Translations under genes and position numbers: made by a program | DNA from: Candida dubliniensis CD36 | Taxonomy: Eukaryota; Ascomycota; Pichiomycetes; Serinales; Debaryomycetaceae | Length of the DNA stretch: 64,000 nucleotides | Reading direction: 5' to 3' | Assembly (NCBI RefSeq): GCF_000026945.1 | Contig: NC_012860.1 | Location: 2,294,001-2,358,000 of the forward strand | The notes under the pieces: model-generated | The model's input: only the letters and a program-made list of their open reading frames with translations | Database searches by the model: none | What the model was told of the DNA's origin: nothing | In this document: positions 51,653-60,810 of the stretch, one piece after another | How the letters are laid out: each line of letters starts with the position of its first letter | How positions within the stretch are numbered: the stretch's first letter is position 1

Positions 51653-53729
51653 GTTGATATTGTTAAAGGAACGACTTGAGTTAAATAATGAACGGCTAAA
51701 GTGAGAATAATATCAAATGAATCTGAATAAATTGAAATGAAAGAATTGTGGGTATTATAAATAGCTAAACTAAGCTTTGGGTGTCAAGGAACGTGGTAAA
51801 AGAAAACTGCAAAAAGGTAAAAGGAATGAATGAAAGGCTATAATAAATGAACTGACTTGGTCTATATTTAAGAAGAAATTGAGAAAGCAAAGAATTGGTT
51901 CTGGTACATGTCTTGTAGGTAGATATATATATACTTTTCTGTACCGTTTTTGCAACGGACATGATGTTGAACAACGAGTATTCGGTTCTTCAACAATCTC
52001 ACGATTGCATTATGCTTTTGCTGGTCGATATTCCATTTTCATTTTAATCTTATTGTTGGAAAAAAAAAAAAAAAAAAAAAAACTAAAACGAGCCAAGTTG
52101 ATATAATGTTGCATTTTGTTGATGACTCTAGAAATGAAATAATACTTCTTCTACCATTATTATTTTTCTTAATGTTAAGATAATACGTTATATTTTATTT
52201 TGTTTGTTTTCTCGTTTTTGTGTTTGAAAGTTTGACACAAAAAGAAACAGATAAATAATATGAACGCAATTGCTGGTTGCGAAACCTTATTTGAGAAGAA
52301 AAAAAAAATAAGCTACAACTGATGGCGGTTGAATAATTCCCAATGTCTTCGGAGAAATTTTATGCAAACTAACAATGAATGAATGAATGAATGAAAGGAA
52401 AAAGTGTCGGGGAGCTTTACACATTACATATATCTGCACATCATATAAATGATTGTCGTCTTTTGATCGATGGACATTATCGAGGCTAATTGGAGCTATA
52501 GCAATGCCAATCGCAAGATTTGCAAACAGTCGTCTACAACACATGAAATACTACAAATATTCAAAAACCACAAATAGACATGGATGTAGAAAACTAAAGT
52601 AAATTAGTCACCTCTAAATTAGTTTGCTATCAATAACCAGCCCAATTTTAGTGGCTTTCTATGAGGATATTGTTTACTTTGTAAGAAAAACATGGCGGAG
52701 ACAAGATCCCAACTCTGAAATTCAGTTCTTAGAGAGCAAGTTTGTGGTGTTGACTTGACGTCAGCAAATCCTAGTTATGTATATTTATTGTGCATTGGTA
52801 AACGTATATTCTCGAACAGAAAAGGCGGTTGCTATAAATAGATTTTGACGAAACTATCGAGTAATGTTTGTAATATATCGATTTGGTTTGAAAAGTGAAC
52901 GTTCTGGTTGTATATACTTCTGGAATGTGCGCCTGTTGATTTTTTTTTGGGGGTAAATTTTACCGAAATTTGGAGTCAATTATACTTATCGATAGTTAAC
53001 AGAATCAAATGAGCTTACTAACAAAGAGATGAATCATTGAATAAAGTTCAGTAACAGTGTAACGTAAATTATGATTTACAAATGATTAGTTGTTCTACCG
53101 TTGCAACACCGAAAAGTATCAGCTATTCTGATCTGATGTGAGGTAATACTACTAAATCTTGAACATTCTGATCGGAAACTGTAAAGATAATGTCTAACTT
53201 TCTTTTTTTTTTGGTGCGGTTTCTTTTTCTTGCTCGCCGGAAATCGTGATTCGGAATGTAGCTTGTTCGTAATGTATACTAACTGAATTGCAGAGCATAT
53301 TATGGTTATCGAACATAAAACTCTACATAATCACCAAATTGATAAAGCAAAGATGCATGGAAGTCGATAACAAAACACACTTTGATAATGTAAAAAATTC
53401 TGAGCAATCGTGATTTCGAAACGAATAAACATAGCCTCTACAAAACTTCAATCACATTTACCTCTTATTCAAGAGTTTGCCTATACCCAGCACTTTTGGC
53501 TGGACGTTATTGATATTCCAGAATTGTGAATTCTGTTTCACGCTGTTTTGTAAGGCGCCACATTTGTCTTTCAAACCCTCATCATCTTAAATCCATTTCT
53601 TCAGTAAAATCATCAACACCGAAAAAAAAAGCATTTCCGGTTACTCCGGAAAAACGAAAGAACTTTTTCTTTATCTGTATGGTACTGCTGGATTTGTTAA
53701 TCTAAAAGATAAACGATCGAACCATCTTT
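51653..53729. other. 2.1 kb divergent intergenic region
   Basis: Promoter region shared by the secreted-protein gene (left) and the BED-finger gene (right). It holds TATAAATA at about 51755-51763 (read leftward as TATTTATA), an A23 run at 52060-52082 and a GAAT repeat at 52376-52396. No gene is seen. Confidence 0.55.
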
Positions 53730-54776
53730 ATGAATTCTTCTAACCCTCGGATTTCTGATCAATTGGCAACTAGTAAGTGCAATATGAAAAACTCATCTAT
53801 ACTGGAACCAAATCCCGAGCACAATTCTGGTACAGCATTATCAAGGAGACATCTACAACCTGGATCAAGGTCACCACTACATTCACAAGAACATGAGCAG
53901 CAACAGCGACATCATAATCTTCAAAATGAACTAGATACAGTCGCTACTGCAGCACAATTACAACAACTTAAACAGGGCACCCCCAAGCCATTACTTTCGG
54001 ACCAAGGGCAAAGTAATACAATATTGAGACAACAAAATCTCAACCCAAACCTACAGCAGTATTCATTTTTAGAATCATCGTCACTGTCTTCATTATCAGA
54101 AAACACCATACTTGAATTTAAACTGAAACTACGAAAGAAAAAACTTGGTGCGAAGAAAAGGTCTTGGGTATGGAGATGGTTCGATCAAGATCCACAAAAT
54201 CCCAACATTGCCAAATGTACCTATTGTGATAAGATAATTATAAGATTCCCATCAGATAAAGGATCACCCAAGAAACTACTGGAGCATTTGAAAACTCATA
54301 AATTGAATATGAACTCAATAAATCTTGCTCGCCCAGTACCGATTGATGCAGGTGGGTTGACTAATTCTAGCTCAAGCGAGTCTTCATCACAGGCTCCAAA
54401 TGTTGGCGTGAAAAAAGACGATGACAATAATCAAAATCACTCTTCTCAATTTGCTGAACTGTCATTAAAATTGGCGAACAATGGTAATATCAATAACAAA
54501 GCAAACACGAATAAAAATCTTGACACCAATCAGCCATTCAACGCATCAAGATTTCGTATGAACATGCTTAAATTTCTTACAGATAACAAATTATCTATTG
54601 ATGTCTTGAAATCAAACTCTTTCAGACAATTGGTTTATGATTTGAGACCAGAATCTGTTAATGATATCCTGGAATTAACTAGTATGTATGATGCATTCCT
54701 CGAATGCACTCGATACAGTCCTGGTCATTCTGGGAATGTTGAAACTAATTCACAAGTTAGCGGAAGCGATACATGA
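53730..54776 (+). CDS. BED-type zinc-finger protein with a hAT-transposase-like tail
   Basis: A 348-residue protein, probably DNA-binding. A Gln/Ser-rich N-terminus (1-135) precedes a BED finger: SWVWRWFDQDPQNPNIAKC leads into Cys163-x2-Cys166-x19-His186-x3-His190. After a Ser/Asn-rich linker, FLTDNKLSIDVLKSNSFRQL (about 283-302) plus YDLRP resembles the segment following the BED finger in hAT transposases (a LPFxxVExxxFRxLLxxLxP pattern). The DDE catalytic core and C-terminal dimerisation region are absent. This suggests a domesticated, truncated hAT-derived regulator. Yeast Vid22/Env11 are also BED/hAT-derived but much longer. The start is an ATG. It is convergent with the arrestin gene, 121 bases apart. 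Confidence 0.78.
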   Translation: MNSSNPRISDQLATSKCNMKNSSILEPNPEHNSGTALSRRHLQPGSRSPLHSQEHEQQQRHHNLQNELDTVATAAQLQQLKQGTPKPLLSDQGQSNTILRQQNLNPNLQQYSFLESSSLSSLSENTILEFKLKLRKKKLGAKKRSWVWRWFDQDPQNPNIAKCTYCDKIIIRFPSDKGSPKKLLEHLKTHKLNMNSINLARPVPIDAGGLTNSSSSESSSQAPNVGVKKDDDNNQNHSSQFAELSLKLANNGNINNKANTNKNLDTNQPFNASRFRMNMLKFLTDNKLSIDVLKSNSFRQLVYDLRPESVNDILELTSMYDAFLECTRYSPGHSGNVETNSQVSGSDT

Positions 54777-54897
54777 GAATCAAAGTTCGACGATATACCA
54801 AAAACTAGTCACAGAATATATGCCTAACATTTTCTAAGTTCATAGCTATATGGATTATGTCCTCAAATTATTGTAGTATATAAATGTATATTATGCA

Positions 54898-56835
54898 TTA
54901 TAACGAAAATTCTTGAATGTTGTCAACCATAGCATCAATGCTGTTTACTTGTGATAGATCCAGTCCAAAATTCCCCATTACAGGAGTTTCCCCTCTACCA
55001 TAAAGAATATTTGGAGTTGGTCTCTCACTAGCTGACACAACGGGTGTTATCGTAGATGGCGACGATGTATGATCATTGTATGTAGGAGGACTTAAAGTGC
55101 TCACGTCTTCATAAGTTGGGGGTACTTCATCATCCCAGGCAATACCTAATCCTGATCTTTCAGTAACTGGTAATTTGAACTGCATACGCAATACTCTTGC
55201 AGACCCAGTAGGCACCCCCATTTGGACAGGACCACCAGATGAAGATTTACCGCCATCATTAGATACAACACTTGCTCTGGATTGTACTGGAGCTAAATCC
55301 TTGGATGTTCCTGAACCCGCTCTTTTCCTCTCCAAGTTGTGGACCAATTCTTCGGCAATTACTACTTCGACAATCATTGTATGGTTCACAAATACACCTA
55401 AAGTTGGGTCATCAATGTCGCAAGCAAAATTTGCCCCTTTTTTAGTATCCATAACAATGGGTGCGTCTTCAGTACTTAATGTATTTATATGATTGATCAT
55501 CCCCGTGGAGCAATTGGTTGTATTGATATTGGCCACTAACTCAATTTTTCCTCGACCTGAAAAGTCAGATTTCCAACCTGATTTGATATCTCCATAACTA
55601 ACTGTTCTTGTTTCTTCTAAATACAAATGTTTCTCTGTGTCTTTAGGTTGTGGGGTTTGGATCGAAGGTTGAGCTGATAAATCAGGCTCATGGGTAGTGT
55701 TATTTCTTTGATTTGGATTAATAAAATCTTCGATAAAATTCTCATGTGCACGCGAAGGCCCGCTTCTAATAGTCTCTTCGATGTCATGCTCGGCATCGTT
55801 TAGTGGTTCACTCTCGGGGATACCATCATGTAAATCTTGTGGCTGTGACTCCAAATTCGATGGACTGGTCATCAATGAGATATTGGTTAACACCGTGCTA
55901 TGGTGCATGCTGGAGGTTTTGGTACCAGTAGTTGCCGGCATATTTGACTTTGAAGATTTACTATATGCTTTTTCAACAACTTGTAGTTTTGGGATATGTT
56001 TGTCACAAGTGTATGCTCTCACTTTCGTATTCTCTTCAATTCTCCAACTCAACTTTCTCATCCGCCAACGCCTTTGTTGTGAATTGCTTACTATGTTATC
56101 AATCTTGAGTTCTATGGGAAATGCTGCCTTCGGATAGATCACGTTAGGTAACACAGCATTTGTTGTCACTTCTGTAGGTGGGAAAATCCTCACAGAATTT
56201 CTATCTGGGCCTCTAATAATCAGCCGAGCAATGTTCACCGGTATCACTAACTTCTTCACTTTACCATTAATATCCGTAGCAACTGCCACAAGCTCATACT
56301 TTATAAATGATTGTGAATGCAAGGACCCTAACTTTGACGTTGGTGGTAATGATCCAGGTAATAAATGAGAAAAGGGATATGCATGTTCACCGGGAGGGAA
56401 ACTCGTTGCTGCTGTCAATATATCCCACCTTGCCAAATCAATAACACGAGTATTACACTTTTTACAACTGGATACTGACGCAGAGTTTGGTAAAATGAAT
56501 GGTTTTGTATATTTCATAGTTTGAACGAGTGACAATGTGACATTTTCCAACTCAATAGTATCTTCATTGGTGAGTTTCAATATTCCTGATATTATCGACC
56601 CAGTACATTCACCAGGAGTTCCATATAAAACTATCGGTGGAGATTCAATGTTGATGGATAATGTGTATGCAGAATGAGATGATTGTTGCACCGACTGTGG
56701 TGGTGGAGAGGATGAGCTTTTGGAGGTTTGAGAGGCTCTGGAACTCACCGGAGTTATTGGTGTCAGTGCTGCTGATGACTTTTTGGACAGATGTTTTTCA
56801 GAAGATATCTGCAACACTCTCGCAAGTAAAGACAT
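54898..56835 (-). CDS. LDB19: Alpha-arrestin of the Ldb19/Art1 type
   Basis: An arrestin-related trafficking adaptor that brings the ubiquitin ligase Rsp5 to plasma-membrane transporters for endocytosis. The 645-residue protein has an arrestin-N domain (about 58-190, TLSINIESPPIVLYGTPGECTGSIISG; GEHAYPFSHLLPGSLPPTSK). Next comes the Ldb19-type RRWRMRKLSWRIEEN (about 264-278) followed by a Cys/His pair (YTCDKHIPK). A long Ser-rich insert (about 290-390) and arrestin-C strands follow. Two PY motifs, PPTYED and PPTYND (about 571 and 582), are Rsp5 WW-domain ligands. The length is near that of yeast Ldb19 (818) minus its tail. I favour Art1 on the RRWR..WRIEE signature; another ART is possible. 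Confidence 0.82.
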   Translation of the reverse strand: MSLLARVLQISSEKHLSKKSSAALTPITPVSSRASQTSKSSSSPPPQSVQQSSHSAYTLSINIESPPIVLYGTPGECTGSIISGILKLTNEDTIELENVTLSLVQTMKYTKPFILPNSASVSSCKKCNTRVIDLARWDILTAATSFPPGEHAYPFSHLLPGSLPPTSKLGSLHSQSFIKYELVAVATDINGKVKKLVIPVNIARLIIRGPDRNSVRIFPPTEVTTNAVLPNVIYPKAAFPIELKIDNIVSNSQQRRWRMRKLSWRIEENTKVRAYTCDKHIPKLQVVEKAYSKSSKSNMPATTGTKTSSMHHSTVLTNISLMTSPSNLESQPQDLHDGIPESEPLNDAEHDIEETIRSGPSRAHENFIEDFINPNQRNNTTHEPDLSAQPSIQTPQPKDTEKHLYLEETRTVSYGDIKSGWKSDFSGRGKIELVANINTTNCSTGMINHINTLSTEDAPIVMDTKKGANFACDIDDPTLGVFVNHTMIVEVVIAEELVHNLERKRAGSGTSKDLAPVQSRASVVSNDGGKSSSGGPVQMGVPTGSARVLRMQFKLPVTERSGLGIAWDDEVPPTYEDVSTLSPPTYNDHTSSPSTITPVVSASERPTPNILYGRGETPVMGNFGLDLSQVNSIDAMVDNIQEFSL

Positions 56836-58693
56836 GTTAGGTTTTGTTGGCAGCAGTTATGTTTGTATGATGACGATAAAAAAAAAATACAAGATTAGAA
56901 AAGTTTGATGTATTGTGTGAAACGTTATCAAAAGCAATAAGTGTGGTGCGACAACAACAGCCAGAAAAAAAAAAAAAAAAGCCTTCTTTTTTTTATAGAG
57001 TTGAATTAATTTCCCCCTAGATTATAATTGTCCAAAATTGTACTATTTCTGATTTATTATTTTAGCTCTTTACATTGGTGCTGCTTTCAAATTAGGATTG
57101 TGATGGAGGATGGGGTTCAAAGCTGGTACGGCCTATTATCACGATTATAAACCAGTTCTGTCTTTCATTAATTCCAACTACTAAAGAAAACATTCACGTG
57201 ACATGTAATTATTTAGTGTATGAAATTTACAGTGTGTGAGCCACTGTTTTGCATTTAACACCTGAACTAGGCAATTTAGACCGATTGAAAAATCTCATTA
57301 AGCATTGCTTTTATGCTTTCACGGATTACAATATGGCATCGAGTATAAAATAAGTTATATCATGTGGCCGGCTTAATCACTGAAACAACATCTTTTAACG
57401 GGGGTTCATACATCTAACAAGGACGATTTGGTTTTATTCCATTAGTTATTTGTTCCGCCTCTCCCATTCCCCATTTTCCTAAAAAAGAAGCACTAGACTC
57501 AGTGTATCATTCATTTGTTGAACATATATTGATCAAAGGAATGGTTCAATTGTTTGATATTGTTATCCGCTGAACGCTTGATGCTCATCAACACTCATTT
57601 ATAATTGTCGTATTGCAAATCTGCTCCTCTCTCGAATAAGTGATGCTCTTTCAATTTAGCTGGCTTTGTAGTCCATATCAGTTTATTGAATGAATGTCAA
57701 ACAGCGAAAACCAATAATTTGCAGGATAGGCTGTACGTCGATCATTGAAGAGATAAAATGGGAAAAGTTTTCCGTTAGTAACTTATCCTTGACTAAACCA
57801 ATTATGTATCAAATTTAGAAATCGAAAAGAAACTATGAGCTTAGTCAGTATTGAATTGTATTTTCTTGTTCCAACATCCTTCTCAAACCTCAAACTGTTT
57901 GGAATCACCACCAATCTCGACGCCAAGACATTTATAATTTGTAATTAAGTATCCTTTATTTTTCTAGTAACATGGCCCATGTGTCCCTCAATTATACTAC
58001 CAGATATATGGCTCCTCTTCATTGCCCTTTTTTTTACCAAGAAAACAAGAAAAAAAAATAGAAAAAAGCAAATCCGAATATTAACTGAAATTAACTGTCT
58101 TGTAAATTAGGATTACTTCATCAAGATGACAAACATTTATTAGAATCCAATCAAATTTCAATTGAAATCCCCAAAGAATATTACCAAAAACAAAATTGAA
58201 ATACAGCTTCAGTGCATTTACTCGATGTTCATCCCTGTTTCAGCATTACTAAGTATCTGACTATATTTTGTTATACTTGGTTTTATCAATAGAAAACATA
58301 ACCGGTACCGATTTCCTAATTCTTTCGAGAATTAAAGTTACAACTTAATTTAATCAAATTAAAATCTAATTAAGTAATACCAAATGACAACAAGACGGCA
58401 TTTATCTGAAAAATTTCTTGTCCAAAAAAAAAAGCACAACGAAAATAACCACTTGGTGGTAATAATTGGTGCAGCATTATTTGGGGAGACTGTTTTTTTC
58501 CCCCTTTCTAACTACCCATGTGGTTCGAGAGATGAACAATTTCGCAACCAATATATTCATTCATAATTTTCATTGTATTTGGACAAGTAATTGTATAAAT
58601 AGTGACTAAAAGTCATCAACTGCGTAGTTTCTTTTCTGCAAACTCTCTTTTTCCAATCCTCATCAATTCATCAAACTTTATCCTATTTCAAAA
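56836..58693. promoter_or_regulatory. Divergent region, arrestin / alkaline phosphatase
   Basis: 1.9 kb without a supported gene. CACGTG at 57195-57200 (a Cbf1/Pho4-class E-box) lies 360 bases upstream of the arrestin gene. On the phosphatase side TATAAAT at 58594-58600 lies 94 bases before the ATG. The 60-codon ORF at 58384 has no protein-like character. Confidence 0.55.
58594..58600 (+). promoter_or_regulatory. TATA box of the alkaline phosphatase gene
   Basis: TATAAAT 94 bases upstream of the start codon, followed by a pyrimidine-rich stretch typical of highly expressed yeast leaders. Confidence 0.6.
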
Positions 58694-60202
58694 ATGGCTT
58701 TTATCTTTCCAAAATTATTAAACCTTACCACATTGGCTTTGGCTGTGTACTTATACTTGTTCACCACTGTTGATGCTGTTCCTGTTGACAACTCCAAACC
58801 TAAAAAGAAAAACATTATCTTCTTAGTAGGTGATGGGTTTGGTCCAAGTGGTGTTACTTTGGCTCGTCACTATAAACAGGTTAAGAATAACTTGTCCCCA
58901 AGAGATCTTTTATTTATGGACTCATTCTTAATTGGTACCCAAAGAACATCATCCAATTCGTCTTTTATTACCGATTCTGCTGCTGCTGGTACCGCATTGG
59001 CTACTGGTCATAAAACCATCAATGGTCAAATCTCAGTTGATGTCAATAAAAAACCAGTGGGTGCCATTGGTGAAGCTCTTAAATTATTGGGTTATACTGT
59101 TGGTCTTGTTGTTACCACTTCAGTTGGTGATGCTACTCCATGTGTTTGGGTCAGTCATGCTGAGTCAAGATCCGACCAAGATCTTATTGTTGAACAAATG
59201 GTAGGTCAAACTCACCCAATGGGCCCAGTTGCTGATTTGATTATTGGTGGTGGTAGAGATTGGTTTATTGGTCTCGATCAAGGTGGTAAGAGAAGAGACA
59301 ACAGAAGTTTGATTGAAGAAGTTCAAAAGAATGGTACTTGGACCTATGTTGGTGACAGAGCTGGCTTTGACAGTTTAGACAAGGGTAAGAACGTTTCTTT
59401 ACCATTATTGGGTTTATTTGCCAAAGACAACTACCCATACAGAATTGACCGTAAAGATTCTGAATATCCTAACTTAGTTGAACAAACTCAAGTTGCCTTA
59501 AATGCTTTAACCGAACACACCAAGGATAACGATAAGGGGTTCTTTTTGATGGTTGAAAGTTCCAGAATTGATCATTCAGGTCACGAAAACTGTGTTCAAG
59601 CCCATGCTCAAGAAGCACTTGAATACGATCAAGTTATCAATTTGGTTCACAATTATACTAAAAATGCCGACGTCGATACCGTTGTTATCGCCACTGCTGA
59701 TCACGAAACTGGTGGTCTTGTTCTTAACGAAAAAACACCAAATGATTTTAAGGTTGTTTTTAACGCTACCCATTCTGGTGAATATTTAGCTAAACAAATC
59801 TTGACTTATAAAGAACAAGACAAATTAGCTGATTTTGTCAAAGGAACTGTCATTGAACAAGGTTTGGGATTGACCAACTACACTGACGAAGAAGTTACCA
59901 GACTCGTTAATATTGCTCAAAAGAACTCTACCACCACCGCCACCACTCTTGGTGTTGCTATTGCCAACTTGACTTCCTCAAGAGCCAAAGCTTACTGGGG
60001 ATCTCAAGACCACACTTCAGTTGACGTTGATTTATACGCTTTTTCAAATGCTGATTATCTTCAACAAAAAGTTACCAATGTTAGAGAAGGGTTGGCTGGT
60101 TTCCACGAAAACACTGATTTCAGTGTCTTTATCAAGTCAATTGAAGACATTGATTTAGATAAAGTGACCGAATTGGTTGCTAATGTCAGAACCAAATATT
60201 AG
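58694..60202 (+). CDS. Alkaline phosphatase
   Basis: A 502-residue metal-dependent phosphomonoesterase. Visible active-site residues are Asp47 in LVGDGFGPSG, the phosphorylated Ser95 in TDSAAAGTALATGHK, and MVESSRIDHSGHENC. His337 in TADHETGGL and a late SQDHTSVDVDLYA His complete the metal ligands. Many N-glycosylation sequons are present. The N-terminus (about 9-28, LNLTTLALAVYLYLFTTVDA, then VPVDNSKPKK) begins without the long cytoplasmic tail of vacuolar Pho8, so it reads as a signal peptide or very short anchor. Secretion or periplasmic location is therefore possible; Pho8-like vacuolar delivery remains the alternative. There are strong codon bias and a good TATA box. Confidence 0.88.
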   Translation: MAFIFPKLLNLTTLALAVYLYLFTTVDAVPVDNSKPKKKNIIFLVGDGFGPSGVTLARHYKQVKNNLSPRDLLFMDSFLIGTQRTSSNSSFITDSAAAGTALATGHKTINGQISVDVNKKPVGAIGEALKLLGYTVGLVVTTSVGDATPCVWVSHAESRSDQDLIVEQMVGQTHPMGPVADLIIGGGRDWFIGLDQGGKRRDNRSLIEEVQKNGTWTYVGDRAGFDSLDKGKNVSLPLLGLFAKDNYPYRIDRKDSEYPNLVEQTQVALNALTEHTKDNDKGFFLMVESSRIDHSGHENCVQAHAQEALEYDQVINLVHNYTKNADVDTVVIATADHETGGLVLNEKTPNDFKVVFNATHSGEYLAKQILTYKEQDKLADFVKGTVIEQGLGLTNYTDEEVTRLVNIAQKNSTTTATTLGVAIANLTSSRAKAYWGSQDHTSVDVDLYAFSNADYLQQKVTNVREGLAGFHENTDFSVFIKSIEDIDLDKVTELVANVRTKY

Positions 60203-60810
60203 ATAAAGTCAATGTATTGTTTTATTGGAGCAATCACATAACTTCCCACTGTGGGACTCCCTCCTGCACTGATTGCCATTGAAAGCAAATACAATTTTAA
60301 AAAAGCATTCACATACAAATTATATTCTGTTTGCTTCCGTTGCCCTTTTTGATTCTTTTTATATATCCATTTTATTGTTTTACAAAATTTTAGTTATTTT
60401 TTTTTTTTTTTATTTTGTCTTTATCAATCAGATATCCCAATTATTTACTTTTAAAGTAGTTTGTAAATGACCTTTGTTTGCGTTGTAGAACTAGTAGTAA
60501 ATTTCAGCTTGTTTTGTGTTTAGATAAATTGTATTCACGCGATCAATATTACAATGTGTCAAAAATATTGTATGTGTTGGGTACTGGTATTGGTTATTTG
60601 TGTTTTTTGCGCTTCTTTTTCTTCTTCTTGTTGGTTTCTGCATTAAAATTCAAGTTCTATTTTTCTTTTGGTGCACCCGGACACTACTAGGCCTTTTAAA
60701 AAATTTTCTTTTAGTATTGCACCAAAAAAATTTGTTACTTTGGATACTTCAACAAGTGCAAACTGGAAACCAGTCATTCATTCCACTAAGGTACAACCTA
60801 TATAATCCCT
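60203..60810. other. Intergenic spacer
   Basis: 3' flank of the phosphatase gene and promoter of the next gene; very T-rich around 60390-60415 and 60600-60665. The small ORFs are T-rich artefacts. Confidence 0.5.

Noticed and set aside
58384..58566. 60-codon ORF before the alkaline phosphatase gene
   Set aside because: Its position overlaps the phosphatase promoter and the sequence is not protein-like.
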